Below, one piece after another: positions 51,890 to 61,779 of a stretch of 64,000 nucleotides of DNA. Below the pieces are notes generated by a model. That model ran no database searches and had not been told where the DNA came from. It saw only the letters and a program-made list of their open reading frames with translations. Within the stretch, counting starts at the first letter, position 1. The number at the start of each line of letters is the position of its first letter. Source of the stretch: JBBDJB01 sp040880125 (GTDB lineage Bacteria; Planctomycetota; Planctomycetia; Pirellulales; JBBDJB01); assembly GCA_040880125.1 (NCBI GenBank), contig JBBDJB010000054.1, forward strand, positions 183,636 through 247,635. Direction: 5' to 3'. The position numbers and the translations under genes were made by a program.

Positions 51890-52711
51890 ATGATGTTGGA
51901 CGAACCACCTCCCCGTGAACCGTCTCCCTACAAGTCCCCGGAGGTGGCGGGCGTCTCCGAAGAGCAGCCGGTCGCGCAAGTCGCCGAGCCGCCGCCGTGG
52001 GGATTCTGGGCGACTGTCGGCTGGTCGCTTTTGTGGTTTGTACTGTTTGTGGTTACCCAAGTCGCGGTCTTGCTGCTGGTCTTGGTCGTGCGCGCCCTGG
52101 CGGCCGGGCAGGACTTTGAGTTTGACGCAAAGGAACTTACCAAGAACGACGGGCTAGTGCTCTCCGCCGTGACATTTGCCTCGACGGTCGTATGCAGCGC
52201 GCTGTTGTTCGGCCTGGCGGCGCTGCGCGGATGGCCGCCGCCGAAATACCTGGCCCTGCAGCCGGCCAAACGAGGGCAGACGCTGCGGTGGCTCGGGGGA
52301 CTGCTTCTGCTGATGGCGGCCTTCGACCTGTCCGCCTACCTCACCGGGCACGACGTCGTGCCCGACTCGATGGTCGAGTTCTATCTGTCTGCCCAGTGGC
52401 TGCCGCTGTTTGCGCTGGCGCTGGTGATCGCCGCGCCGATCGGCGAGGAGCTGTTCTTTCGCGGTTTCTTCTTTCGCGGCATGGCCGCTTCGGTCGGCCC
52501 CGTGGCCGCCATCGTCATGGGGGCCGTGCTGTGGAGCCTGATGCACGCGCAATACGAGCTATTCCACCTGGCGCTAATTGGAGTGTTCGGCATTTACCTG
52601 GGCCTGGTGCGGTTGCGAACCGGCTCGACCACGCTGGCAATCCTGCTACACGCGGTGAATAACTTTGTGGCCCTGGCGCAGACGGCAGTGTACGTGGAAT
52701 GGATTGCATGA
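51890..52711 (+). CDS. CPBP family intramembrane metalloprotease
   Basis: 273 aa, with an N-terminal Pro-rich cytosolic stretch and about seven helices. The CPBP (Abi, PF02517) motifs are EELFFRGFFFRG (Glu-Glu-x3-Arg), SLMHAQYELFHLALIG (His) and LHAVNNFVA (His, Asn). Bacterial members cleave or process prenylated or signal-related peptides, and some give bacteriocin immunity. Two neighbouring ATGs (51890, 51893) are possible starts. It lies after the nrdJ terminator and so has its own transcription unit. Its function is not evident from context. Confidence 0.87.
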   Translation: MMLDEPPPREPSPYKSPEVAGVSEEQPVAQVAEPPPWGFWATVGWSLLWFVLFVVTQVAVLLLVLVVRALAAGQDFEFDAKELTKNDGLVLSAVTFASTVVCSALLFGLAALRGWPPPKYLALQPAKRGQTLRWLGGLLLLMAAFDLSAYLTGHDVVPDSMVEFYLSAQWLPLFALALVIAAPIGEELFFRGFFFRGMAASVGPVAAIVMGAVLWSLMHAQYELFHLALIGVFGIYLGLVRLRTGSTTLAILLHAVNNFVALAQTAVYVEWIA

Positions 52712-52800
52712 GCCTGCCGGGCGAGATGCCAGCGGCGGCGGTGAAAATCCGGTAAGATGTCCACGTCTTCGGAAGAGCCATCCGACGCGGTCCAGCGCGT

Positions 52801-55410
52801 ATGTCCAGTGAGACGAGCACGCTTCGACGCAAATCCACCGCGAGCGCGGCCCGTGCAGCGGCACTGCGGGCATCGGGCGGTGACGCAGCCGGCGCGGCCC
52901 ACGGCGACGAGGACGTCGCCCAGCGATATCAGCCGCTGGCGGTGGTGCTGGCGGCGCTTTGCCTGGGCATCGTGTTGTCGCGCTATGTGACGCCAAATGA
53001 TCTGCATGCGGCCGGCATTCGTTCGTCGCTGCCGGTAACTTGTATCGCCGCCGTGGTGGCGATCGCCGGCTGGGGTGTGCTGTGGATACGAAATCAACAA
53101 CGGTTGGCAACGCCGTGTCTGCTCGTCGGACTGGCGATGACCGGAGCGACGGCACACCACATGTGGTGGCATCTCTACGCGGTGGACGAACTGGGCCGCT
53201 TCGCCCGTCTGGAAAGTCAACCGGTCTGCATTGAGGCGATTGCCCAGGGTGCGCCGCGAACTCTGCCTGCCGTCGGGTACGATCCGCTTAGTACCATTCC
53301 CCAAGGCGAGCGCAGTCTGTTGCGGCTTCGTGCCACGTCCATCCGAGACGGGAAACAGTGGCGGCCCGCCAGCGGCAACGTACAGCTACTGGTCGATGGT
53401 CATGTGTTGGGCGTCGGTGCCGGCGATCGCGTGCGGGTGTTCGGCCAACTCGCCCGAGTGATGCCGGCGCCTAACCCCGGCGAATTCGACCGCGCCCGTT
53501 ACGCCCGAGCGGATCGAGAGTTGTGCAGCCTGGCTGCCGGCTACCCGGACTGCGTCGTGCCGCTGGCGCGCGGTTCGTGGTGGAGCTGGCAGCGGCCGAT
53601 CGATGCGCTGCGCCGCCAGGGCGACGAGGTATTGGCCCGGCATGTGGCGGCGCCGAATGTCGGGCTCGCCTCGGCGATCCTGCTCGGCGAGCGCGAGCAA
53701 ATCACCACGCAGCGGACCGAGACGTACATCACCACGGGCACGGTGCACCTGCTGGTCGTGTCGGGCTTGCACATCGGCTTTCTGGCGGCTGGGCTAGTCG
53801 CGGCGCTACGCGTCGGTTGGCTTTCGCGGCGCACGGCTCTGTTGCTGGTGGCATTTTTGGTGGTGATTTATGCGCTGGTCACGGGGGCTCGACCGCCGAC
53901 GGTGCGGGCGGCGGTGTTCATCGGCGTGGTCAGTCTGGCGGCCTACAGTGGCCGGCGATTGCTGGCGGCCAATGCCATCGCTGCTTCGGCGCTGGTGGTG
54001 TTGGCGCTCAATCCTGCGGATCTTTTTCGCGTGGGTCCGCAGTTGAGCTTTCTGGCGGTGGGGACGCTCGCCTGGTGCGGATCGCTCCGCTGGTTTCAGC
54101 GTGGCGGGGAGGAGGATCCGCTGGACCGCTTGATTCGCGAGAGCCGTCCGCTGCCGGTGCGTGCGGCGCGGAAAACCGGCTGGTGGTTTGCGCGGCTGTT
54201 TGTGGCGGGCGCGGCCATTTGGCTGATGGCGCTACCGCTGGTAATGGCGCGCTTCCATCTGGCGACGCCCGTGGCGTTGGTGCTCGGCCCGTTGTTGTGG
54301 CTACCGGTGGCGTTTTGCTTGTTGTGCGGCTTTGGGACGCTATTGTTGGGCTGGCTGGTGCCGAGTGCGGGGACTCTCTTCGGCGCCGGTTGCAACGCAG
54401 GCTTAGGGCTCTTGGAACGTGCCGTCCAGTTTTCGCACGATGTGCCGTACAGTCACTTTTGGGTGCCGGGCCCGGCCGAGTGGTGGCTGGCTGCTTTCTA
54501 TGCGGCATTGCTGCTGGTGGTGATGGCGCCGCCGCGCTTTCGTCCGCCCCCGCGGTGGTGCGTGGGGCTTCTGGCCGGGTGGATGGCCGTGGGCTTCCTG
54601 CCGCCGCTGATGCGGCAGTCTGAAAGCGACCACTTCGCCTGTACGTTTCTTGCGGTGGGGCATGGTTCGGCGACGGTGCTCGAACTTCCCGGCGGCCGGA
54701 CCATGCTCTACGACGCCGGCCGGCTCGGTTCGCCGCAGGGCGGCGCCCGCTCGGTGGCGGCGTTCCTCTGGTCGCGCGGCATCACCCGCCTCGATGCCTT
54801 GGTGATTTCGCATGCCGACGCGGATCATTACAACTCGGTGCCGGAGCTGCTCGTGCGTTTTCCTGTCCGCGTGGCGTACGTCTCGCCGATGATGTTCGAG
54901 GAGCCTCTTCCCCGGGCTCTCGTAGCGCTGCGAGATTCGCTGTCCGGCGCTGGTACGGAGATACGCGAGATTTGGGCGGGAGACCGCCTGGCGACCGGTT
55001 CGGACGTCGACATTCAGGTCATGCATCCCCCGCGCCGCGGCGTGCTAGGGAGCGACAATGCCAATAGTCTGGTCCTGGCGGTTGAGTATCGCGGTCACAG
55101 GATCCTGCTGCCGGGCGACCTGGAGTCGCCGGGCCTGGAGGACGTCACCGCCGAGGCCCCTTACGACTGCGATATTTTGATGGCGCCGCACCATGGCAGC
55201 CGCCGGAGCGACCCGCCGGGCTTTGCGGCCTGGTCCTCCCCGGAGTACGTCGTGATAAGTGGCGGGTTTCGGGATGACATTGCGCCCGTCGCAGCCACCT
55301 ACCGGCAAGTGGCGCACGCCCGCATCCTGCACACGGCCGCCAGCGGAGCCATTCGATTTGAACTGGCGGGCGAAAGGCTCAAGATGAAGACGTGGCGGGC
55401 GAACTACTAG
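52801..55410 (+). CDS. comEC: ComEC/Rec2 DNA-uptake channel with metallo-beta-lactamase domain
   Basis: 869 aa. The N-terminal helices and the DUF4131 OB-like domain (about residues 100-260) are followed by the competence membrane domain (about 290-560: GLASAILLGEREQITTQRTE, VHLLVVSGLHIGFLAAGL). A C-terminal metallo-beta-lactamase-type domain (about 615-860) has ISHADADHYNSVPELL and MAPHHGSRRSDPPG. The full three-part arrangement is present. It imports single-stranded DNA during transformation. dprA lies in the same window; comEA and comF are not seen. The N-terminal 50 residues, rich in Ala and Arg, may extend beyond the true start. Confidence 0.92.
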   Translation: MSSETSTLRRKSTASAARAAALRASGGDAAGAAHGDEDVAQRYQPLAVVLAALCLGIVLSRYVTPNDLHAAGIRSSLPVTCIAAVVAIAGWGVLWIRNQQRLATPCLLVGLAMTGATAHHMWWHLYAVDELGRFARLESQPVCIEAIAQGAPRTLPAVGYDPLSTIPQGERSLLRLRATSIRDGKQWRPASGNVQLLVDGHVLGVGAGDRVRVFGQLARVMPAPNPGEFDRARYARADRELCSLAAGYPDCVVPLARGSWWSWQRPIDALRRQGDEVLARHVAAPNVGLASAILLGEREQITTQRTETYITTGTVHLLVVSGLHIGFLAAGLVAALRVGWLSRRTALLLVAFLVVIYALVTGARPPTVRAAVFIGVVSLAAYSGRRLLAANAIAASALVVLALNPADLFRVGPQLSFLAVGTLAWCGSLRWFQRGGEEDPLDRLIRESRPLPVRAARKTGWWFARLFVAGAAIWLMALPLVMARFHLATPVALVLGPLLWLPVAFCLLCGFGTLLLGWLVPSAGTLFGAGCNAGLGLLERAVQFSHDVPYSHFWVPGPAEWWLAAFYAALLLVVMAPPRFRPPPRWCVGLLAGWMAVGFLPPLMRQSESDHFACTFLAVGHGSATVLELPGGRTMLYDAGRLGSPQGGARSVAAFLWSRGITRLDALVISHADADHYNSVPELLVRFPVRVAYVSPMMFEEPLPRALVALRDSLSGAGTEIREIWAGDRLATGSDVDIQVMHPPRRGVLGSDNANSLVLAVEYRGHRILLPGDLESPGLEDVTAEAPYDCDILMAPHHGSRRSDPPGFAAWSSPEYVVISGGFRDDIAPVAATYRQVAHARILHTAASGAIRFELAGERLKMKTWRANY

Positions 55411-55730
55411 CCTGCAGATCGCGTAGTATCGAAGAAGCTCAGTAGCGTCTGCACCCCATAGCCTCCAGCCAATGCCCCTCGCCGGGGGCGTACTCTCTAA
55501 GCCAGAGGCATTTTTCTTTCCGCGATTGGCAAACAAATTGCAGGGTTCCGCGTCGGAATTCTCTCTGTCGATCGGTACCCGGGCTAGCGGGTTTGAACAT
55601 TTGCCCGTATGTTAATGATTCTTTGTAAACATACGCACCGGCCACTGGCGCCTGAGCCGCTGGCCTGTCACCCCAGCCCGGCGAATCCCAGGGTTAGCAC
55701 ACAGATTTCAGCAATGAGGCTTTGAAATAA
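55411..55730. other. 320-bp gap upstream of the desaturase gene
   Basis: An AT-rich part holds the inverted repeat GTATGTT (55607-55613) and AACATAC (55628-55634), 14 nt apart, which may be a regulator site for the desaturase. No gene is supported. Confidence 0.45.
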
Positions 55731-56771
55731 GTGATCAATCAGAACGGCCCCACCTCTTCCACGACGTTCACCACGAGTACGCCACCGCTCGGGGACACGG
55801 TCGATGTTTCCACCCAACACCGCGGTTCGAAGGGCAAACATCGCGGCCGCGCTTCCACGGCGTCGCGCAAGAACCCTGAGAAAAGGAAGCCGTCGGGCAG
55901 CGAGAGTATGCCTCCGGCCAACTCCAAGCAACTTTGGGCGAAGGGGCTCGATTGGCCGGTTGTCGTGTGGATCGTCGTGATACACGGTCTGGCGCTCGCA
56001 GCTCCGTTTTTCTTCAGTTGGCAGGGATTGGTCGCCTTTCTCGTGCTGACGTGGATGACCGGAAGTCTGGGCGTCTGCATGGGTTATCACCGGTTGCTCA
56101 CCCACGGCAGCTTCTCGACGTACCGTCCGGTGCGCTGGCTGCTGGCTTTCTTGGGCGGACTTTCCGGCGAAGGATCGGCGCTGACCTGGGTGGCCAATCA
56201 CCGCAAGCACCACGCTTTCAGCGACTGCGAAGGCGACCCGCATTCTCCGCGAGACGGCAAATGGTGGAGCCACATGTTGTGGTTTATGCCGAACTTCGGC
56301 CGCCGCTGGCATCAGGATCTGACCGAGAAGTATGCGCCGGACCTGAATAAGGATCGGGTGATGCGGATCATTCACTATTTGTTCCTGCCGTCGCATTTCA
56401 TCCTGGGCGGCCTGCTACTGCTCACCGGATATTTGGCGTGGGGCTGGTATGTCGGCATCTCCTTGCTCGTCTGGGGGCTGGGGGTGCGAATGGTCTACGT
56501 GCTGCACGTCACTTGGTTTGTCAACTCGGCCAGCCATCTGTGGGGCTACCGCAACTACGAGACCGGCGACGACAGCCGCAACAACTGGTGGGTCGGCATC
56601 CTGGCCTTCGGCGAGGGCTGGCATAACAACCACCACGCGCACCAGCGCATGGCCAAGCAGGGACACCGCTGGTGGGAAATTGACGTGACGTACTGGATGA
56701 TCCTGCTGATGGAGAAGATCGGCCTGGCCTGGGACGTGGTGAAGGAACCCGGCCGCCGCGCCACTTCGTGA
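55731..56771 (+). CDS. Membrane fatty acid (acyl-CoA type) desaturase
   Basis: 346 aa. The three histidine boxes of the diiron desaturases are HRLLTH, HRKHH and HNNHH, with four hydrophobic helices between them (VVVWIVVIHGLALAAPFFF, FILGGLLLLTGYLAWGW and others). It introduces a delta-9 type double bond into acyl chains, affecting membrane fluidity. The first 60 residues are Ser/Thr/Lys-rich and may lie upstream of the real start; an internal ATG at 55908 gives a more usual N-terminus. A ferredoxin or reductase partner is not in the window. The upstream dyad suggests regulation. Confidence 0.92.
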   Translation: MINQNGPTSSTTFTTSTPPLGDTVDVSTQHRGSKGKHRGRASTASRKNPEKRKPSGSESMPPANSKQLWAKGLDWPVVVWIVVIHGLALAAPFFFSWQGLVAFLVLTWMTGSLGVCMGYHRLLTHGSFSTYRPVRWLLAFLGGLSGEGSALTWVANHRKHHAFSDCEGDPHSPRDGKWWSHMLWFMPNFGRRWHQDLTEKYAPDLNKDRVMRIIHYLFLPSHFILGGLLLLTGYLAWGWYVGISLLVWGLGVRMVYVLHVTWFVNSASHLWGYRNYETGDDSRNNWWVGILAFGEGWHNNHHAHQRMAKQGHRWWEIDVTYWMILLMEKIGLAWDVVKEPGRRATS

Positions 56772-56889
56772 TCCGCCGCGCCGTAGTATGCCGCGGCTGA
56801 CCTTGTGCCACTTTGCTAGTGGCTGATTCGTGAGAATTCACGCTTTTCCCGCCGCCGGGTGCCGGCTTCGCCCAGCCGTTCACCGTGCC

Positions 56890-56917
56890 TTGCAGGAACT
56901 CCCGCGGGCGATATACT
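56890..56917 (+). promoter_or_regulatory. rpmB promoter candidate
   Basis: TTGCAG (56890-56895), 16-nt spacer, TATACT (56912-56917), 88 bp before the rpmB ATG. Confidence 0.55.
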
Positions 56918-57004
56918 TTAAGGTTTCGTCGCGACCGGACCACGTGGGCGGTTACGACGCCCCTCAAAGCAACCGCTACTTTCATTGATCGAGCGAGGAT
57001 TCGG

Positions 57005-57283
57005 ATGGCCCGGACCTGTGACATTTGCGGCAAAGGCCCCCAGATCGGTAACCAGGTCACCACTCGCGGTAAGGCCAAATACCTGGGCGGCGTCGGTACC
57101 AAGATCACCGGCATCACGCGGCGCCAATTCAAACCGAATCTGCAGCGCGTGCGGGTGACGACCACCAATGGGACCAACAAGTCGATGCGCGTCTGCACCC
57201 AGTGCATTCGCAGCGGTGCTGTGACCAAGTCGATCAAGAGCGCGCCCTTCCGGCTTCCGCCGGCCGAAGCCGCCAAGAAGTAA
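57005..57283 (+). CDS. rpmB: 50S ribosomal protein L28
   Basis: 92 aa. Zinc-ribbon cysteines CDIC and CTQC are both kept, so this is a C+ form. It reads MARTCDICGKGPQIGNQVTT and RRQFKPNLQRVRVTTTNGTN, with a short basic C-terminal tail (AKK). L28 binds 23S rRNA near the E site. The ATG at 57005 follows a GAGG at about 7 nt; 40 codons of open frame upstream are not L28-like. It precedes gatCAB on the same strand. Confidence 0.95.
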   Translation: MARTCDICGKGPQIGNQVTTRGKAKYLGGVGTKITGITRRQFKPNLQRVRVTTTNGTNKSMRVCTQCIRSGAVTKSIKSAPFRLPPAEAAKK

Positions 57284-57418
57284 CGCCGGCTATTCCGTCC
57301 TGACTGCGACTTCTCGTCGCGGATGACAGCGGCTCGAAGGCCGGCCCTGCGGCGTTCCCGAGTTTCCCGGCGGCATCCACCATCTTCCTACCGCTCGTGC
57401 TACGTCCGGTCCAACCCC

Positions 57419-57709
57419 ATGAGCATCACGCGGGACCAGATCGAAAAAGTAGCTTTGCTCGCCCGGCTGGAGCTGAGCCCCGAGGAAGCGGAGAAGCTCA
57501 CCTCGCAAATCGCCGCGATCGTTGACTACGTCGATCAGCTCGGCGAGCTCGATACCGATCAGGTCGAGCCGCTGGCCCATCCGCTCGATACGTCCAACGT
57601 GCTGGCGGCCGACGAGGTTCAGCCGAGCCTTTCGCGAGAAGATGCGCTTCGCAACGCACCGCGCCACGACGGCGAGTACTATCTTGTGCCGCCGGTACTG
57701 GGCGAATGA
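57419..57709 (+). CDS. gatC: Aspartyl/glutamyl-tRNA amidotransferase subunit C
   Basis: 96 aa. ITRDQIEKVALLARLELSPE and LDTDQVEPLAHPLDTSNVLA match GatC, which wraps around GatA and stabilises the complex. The ATG at 57419 gives a normal length. Its stop overlaps the gatA start (ATGA), so gatC-gatA-gatB form one operon. No ribosome binding site of note is visible. Confidence 0.95.
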   Translation: MSITRDQIEKVALLARLELSPEEAEKLTSQIAAIVDYVDQLGELDTDQVEPLAHPLDTSNVLAADEVQPSLSREDALRNAPRHDGEYYLVPPVLGE

Positions 57710-59253
57710 CCATGGCGCTGGTGGATCTAACCGCTCGTGAGCATTTGGCCCGTCTCACCGCCGGCGAGTTGACCTCTGTCGAGTTGACCACCGCCTATCT
57801 CGACCAGATCGAGCGCTACGACGAATCGGTCGGTTCCTTTCTGCACGTGCCGCGCGATCAGGTGCTCGAACGTGCAGCCCAGGTCGATCACCGCCGCCAG
57901 CGGGGCGAGACAATCGGAGCGCTGGGTGGGTTGCCCGTGGCCGTCAAGGACGTGCTCTGCACGCGCGACATGCCCACCACGTGCGGCTCGCGGATGCTGG
58001 AGCACTTCCAGTCGCCGTACGACGCCAGTGTCGTAGAGCGGCTGCTGGCCGCCGATGCGGTGATCCTGGGCAAGACCAACATGGACGAGTTCGCCATGGG
58101 CAGCTCGACCGAGAACTCCGCCTTCGGCCCGACCCGCAATCCATGGGCTCTCGACCGCACCCCCGGCGGCTCCAGCGGCGGCGCGGCCACCTGCATCGCC
58201 GCCCGCATGGCGCCGCTTTCGATCGGCACGGATACCGGCGGCTCGATCCGCCAGCCGGCCGGCCTGTGCGGAGTCGTTGGTTTAAAGCCGACCTATGGCC
58301 GGGTGAGCCGTTATGGACTGGTCGCGTTCGCCAGCAGCTTCGATCAGGTCGGGCCGATCACCCGCGACGTGGCGGACGCCGCGCTGATGCTGGAGACTCT
58401 GGCCGGCCACGACCCGCGCGATTCCACTTCGATCGAGCGGCCCGTGCCCGCCTATTCGCAAAGCGTCGAGCGGCCGCTCACGGGGCTGCGGCTGGGCATC
58501 GTCAAGGAGCACTACGGGCCAGGGCTCGACGGCCAGGTCGAGCAGGCGGTGCGAGCTGCGATCGACGTGTATCGCAAGCTCGGGGCCGAAGTGCGCGAAG
58601 TCTCCATCCCGCACGGCCGCTACGGCGTGGCGACGTACTACGTCATCGCCCCCAGCGAGGCCTCCAGTAACCTGGCCCGCTACGACGGCGCGCACTACGG
58701 CTACCGCACCGACCAGGCGGAGATGACCGCCGCGCTCTCGCGCGAGCGGGCGGGGTTGGAAGCCGCGGGCGACACCGCCGCAGCCGATGCGCTCGACGCA
58801 CCGCTGGTGCGGATGTACCGGCGCACCCGGGCTGAAGGCTTCGGCCCCGAGGTGAAGCGCCGCATCATGCTGGGCACGTATGCGCTCAGCGCCGGCTATT
58901 ACGACGCCTATTACTTGAAAGCCGCCAAGGTACGGCGATTGATCCGCCAGGATTACGAGCAGGCGTTCCAGCAGGTCGATCTGATCGCCGGCCCGGTGAC
59001 GCCCAGCCCGGCCTTCAAGCTGGGCGAACTGGTCGACGACCCGCTCTCCATGTATCTGCTCGACCTTTATACGGTCAGTGCCAACTTGGCCGGCATTCCG
59101 GCGATCAGTCTTCCGTGCGGACTGACCGACGATGGCCTGCCGATTGGCTTGCAGCTTCAGGCGCCGCACTTCGAGGAAGAGCGATTGTTGCGCGGCGCTC
59201 ATATGTATCAGCACGAGACCGACTGGCATACGCGAAAGCCGCCCCTGCTATGA
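57706..59253 (+). CDS. gatA: Aspartyl/glutamyl-tRNA amidotransferase subunit A
   Basis: 515-aa amidase that releases ammonia from glutamine for tRNA-dependent transamidation. The Ser-cisSer-Lys triad is present: Lys81 in PVAVKDVLC, Ser156 in GGSSGG and Ser180 in TDTGGSIRQPA. The conserved GKTNMDEFAMGSSTENSAFG loop lies upstream. With GatB and GatC it corrects Glu-tRNA-Gln and probably Asp-tRNA-Asn. It is coupled by 4-bp overlaps on both sides. Confidence 0.96.
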   Translation: MTMALVDLTAREHLARLTAGELTSVELTTAYLDQIERYDESVGSFLHVPRDQVLERAAQVDHRRQRGETIGALGGLPVAVKDVLCTRDMPTTCGSRMLEHFQSPYDASVVERLLAADAVILGKTNMDEFAMGSSTENSAFGPTRNPWALDRTPGGSSGGAATCIAARMAPLSIGTDTGGSIRQPAGLCGVVGLKPTYGRVSRYGLVAFASSFDQVGPITRDVADAALMLETLAGHDPRDSTSIERPVPAYSQSVERPLTGLRLGIVKEHYGPGLDGQVEQAVRAAIDVYRKLGAEVREVSIPHGRYGVATYYVIAPSEASSNLARYDGAHYGYRTDQAEMTAALSRERAGLEAAGDTAAADALDAPLVRMYRRTRAEGFGPEVKRRIMLGTYALSAGYYDAYYLKAAKVRRLIRQDYEQAFQQVDLIAGPVTPSPAFKLGELVDDPLSMYLLDLYTVSANLAGIPAISLPCGLTDDGLPIGLQLQAPHFEEERLLRGAHMYQHETDWHTRKPPLL

Positions 59254-60719
59254 GCCAGCCGTACACCACGATCATCGGCCTTGAGGTGCACGTCCAGCTT
59301 GCTACCGCGAGCAAGCTGTTCTGCCGGTGCAGCACGACGTTCGGGGCTCCGCCCAACACGCACACCTGCCCGGTCTGCATCGGCATGCCAGGCGCACTGC
59401 CGGTGATGAATCGCCGCGCATTGGAGCTGGCGATGAAGACGGCCGTCGCGCTGAACTGCGATATCCCGCGGTTCACCAAGTGGGACCGCAAACAGTACTA
59501 CTATCCCGATCTCCCCAAGGGCTACCAGATCAGCCAGTACGATCTGCCGATGTCGCAGGACGGTTTTCTCGCCATCGAGGATCCTAAAGGCGAGTTCGAG
59601 CCGAAGCGGGTCGGCATCATTCGTGCCCATCTGGAGGAGGACGCTGGCAAGAGCATGCACGATGAAGCGGCCGGCACGGCGGATAGCCAGATCGACCTGA
59701 ACCGCACCGGCACGCCGCTGTTGGAGATCGTCAGCCAGCCAGACCTGCGCTCGCCGCTGGAAGCGAAAACGTTCCTCACGGAGCTGAGGCTGCTGCTGAC
59801 GTACCTGAATGTTTCCGACTGCAACATGCAGGAGGGGAGCCTGCGGGTGGATGCGAACGTCAACCTGCACATCGACACCGATGCCGGCCAGGTCGCCACG
59901 CCGATTGTTGAAGTGAAAAACATGAACAGCTTCCGCGCCGTCGAGCGGGCGCTGGCCTACGAAGCCGAGCGGCAATATGAGGTGTGGCAAGAGACCGGCC
60001 AGAAATTGGGCGACGTCCCCAAGCAGACCCGTGGTTGGGACGATGCGGACGGGGTCACGCGCGGCCAGCGGCACAAGGAAGAATCGAGCGACTACCGTTA
60101 CTTTCCCGATCCGGACCTGGTGCCGGTTGTCTTCTCGCCGGAAGAGGTCGACCGCGTGCGAGCCGCTTTGGGCGAACTGCCCGCTGTGCTGCGCGAGCGG
60201 CTGGCCCGTGAGTACGACATCACGCCCTACGACGCCGACGTGCTGGTGAACCAGGGCAGGGGAGTGGTCGACTATTTCGTGCGAGTCGCCGAGCGGTCGG
60301 GCGACGGCAAGCAGGCCAGCAATTGGGTACAGCGCGACGTGCTGCGGGCGATGAAGGAGCAGAGCGTTTCAATCGACGCGTTGCCGATCACTCCCGATTC
60401 TCTGGCCGAGTTGATCCGTGCCGCCGGGCAGGGAAAGCTCGACAGCAGCCGCGCCCGGGACGTGTTCGCGCAGATGCTCAGCGAGCGGCAGTCGATGGAC
60501 GAGGCAGTCGCCGCGCTCGGCATCGCGCAAGTGGATGAAAGCGAGCTAGTGGCCTTGTGCCGGGAGCTGCTGGCGGCCAACCCGCAAATTGTCGAAGACA
60601 TCAAGCAGGGTAAGACGAAGGCGGCCGGCGCGCTGGTGGGCCAGGCCAAAAAGCAGAACCCGAACGTCAACCCGGCTCGCGTAATGGAGCTGTGCGTCGA
60701 ACTGGCCGGCCAGATGTAG
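59250..60719 (+). CDS. gatB: Aspartyl/glutamyl-tRNA amidotransferase subunit B
   Basis: 489 aa. It starts with TTIIGLEVHVQLATASKLFC and carries the zinc-site cysteines in CRCSTTFG and NTHTCPVCIGMPG. The kinase-like domain holds YYYPDLPKGYQISQYDLPM and EEDAGKSMHDEAAG; the C-terminal YqeY-like tail binds the tRNA (IKQGKTKAAGALVGQAKKQN). It phosphorylates and amidates the mischarged residue. The ATG at 59250 overlaps the gatA stop. Confidence 0.96.
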   Translation: MSQPYTTIIGLEVHVQLATASKLFCRCSTTFGAPPNTHTCPVCIGMPGALPVMNRRALELAMKTAVALNCDIPRFTKWDRKQYYYPDLPKGYQISQYDLPMSQDGFLAIEDPKGEFEPKRVGIIRAHLEEDAGKSMHDEAAGTADSQIDLNRTGTPLLEIVSQPDLRSPLEAKTFLTELRLLLTYLNVSDCNMQEGSLRVDANVNLHIDTDAGQVATPIVEVKNMNSFRAVERALAYEAERQYEVWQETGQKLGDVPKQTRGWDDADGVTRGQRHKEESSDYRYFPDPDLVPVVFSPEEVDRVRAALGELPAVLRERLAREYDITPYDADVLVNQGRGVVDYFVRVAERSGDGKQASNWVQRDVLRAMKEQSVSIDALPITPDSLAELIRAAGQGKLDSSRARDVFAQMLSERQSMDEAVAALGIAQVDESELVALCRELLAANPQIVEDIKQGKTKAAGALVGQAKKQNPNVNPARVMELCVELAGQM

Positions 60720-60872
60720 CGAGACGTGTTGTAGTTGCACCTCTGGCGGCACTTGCAAGCGCATGCGGGGTTACAAGTACCTACGCACACGTCGCGCCTG
60801 CTTTCCGTCTCTCCCGTCCTCTGCACTTCCGGCAACAGCCACTACGGCCGCTCCCTTTCTCGCGCATCCGGC

Positions 60873-61661
60873 ATGGCCTCTTCGATCATTACGCTGACCA
60901 CGGACTTCGGCACGGGCAGCCCTTACGTTGCCGCCATGAAGGGCGTGATACTGTCGATCCATCCCGGGGCGACGGTGGTCGACCTGACGCACAGCATTCC
61001 GCCGCAGGACGTTCGCCAAGGCGCACTGGCCTTGGCGCAGGTGACGCGTTTCTTTCCGGGCGGCACCATCCACGTGGCGGTGATCGACCCTGGCGTTGGC
61101 ACCGATCGACTCATCGTCTATGCACGGATCGGCAACCAACAGTATATCGTGCCGGATAACGGCCTCTTGACCGGGTTGGCCCGCGCCGAAGCACCCTCTA
61201 CAATGTTCACTATCGCCAACCGCCAGTACTGGCTGCCGGAGGTGTCCGCGACCTTTCATGGACGCGACATCATGGCGCCGGTCGCGGCTCGGCTGAGCCA
61301 GGGCTTGCCGCCCGAGTCGCTGGGACCTCTCCAAACGGAACTGGTCACGCTCCCATGGCCGGAGGCAAACGCATTGACCAAGCGCATCGAAGGCGAGGTG
61401 GTCGCGATCGACTCATTCGGCAACCTGGTTACCAACATCACCGCCGACATGCTCGAAGGCGTCCCCACCGACGAGTCGGTCTCCGTTCGCTGTGACGAGC
61501 ACGAAACGCAGGGGATCTTCAAGACCTACGGCGAGCAGCCGGAGATGACGCTGATCGCGCTGGTCGGCTCGTCCGGGCAGCTCGAACTGGCGATCGTCAA
61601 CGACAGCGCCTCGGCCATGCTGGGCGTGCGCGCCGGTGAGAAGGTGACCATCGACTGGTGA
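60873..61661 (+). CDS. SAM hydroxide adenosyltransferase (DUF62) protein
   Basis: 262 aa. The DUF62 pattern is IITLTTDFGTGSPYVAAMKG (Asp near residue 10), THSIPPQDVRQGALALAQ, HVAVIDPGVGTDR and the C-terminal DSFGNLVTNI. Characterised members hydrolyse S-adenosylmethionine to adenosine and methionine; the chlorinase/fluorinase branch differs in the halide pocket, which I cannot judge here. The ATG at 60873 begins the family; the open frame 46 codons before it is not conserved. bioA, which uses SAM as amino donor, follows after a repeat. Confidence 0.88.
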   Translation: MASSIITLTTDFGTGSPYVAAMKGVILSIHPGATVVDLTHSIPPQDVRQGALALAQVTRFFPGGTIHVAVIDPGVGTDRLIVYARIGNQQYIVPDNGLLTGLARAEAPSTMFTIANRQYWLPEVSATFHGRDIMAPVAARLSQGLPPESLGPLQTELVTLPWPEANALTKRIEGEVVAIDSFGNLVTNITADMLEGVPTDESVSVRCDEHETQGIFKTYGEQPEMTLIALVGSSGQLELAIVNDSASAMLGVRAGEKVTIDW

Positions 61662-61685
61662 GTTGCGCACCGGTCGCGCTTCGCC

Positions 61686-61738
61686 AGTTCAGCTACGACG
61701 GAGCCTTGCTTCGGCTGAATTGTCACCAATTCAGCTAC
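61686..61738. repeat. Family C hairpin plus a half copy
   Basis: Half copy CAGTTCAGCTAC (from 61685/61686), then the full copy GCTGAATTG-TCAC-CAATTCAGC and TAC (61714-61738). Confidence 0.75.
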
Positions 61739-61779
61739 ACGGACTTCATGATCGGCAATCTTGCGGACTGCACGAATCA

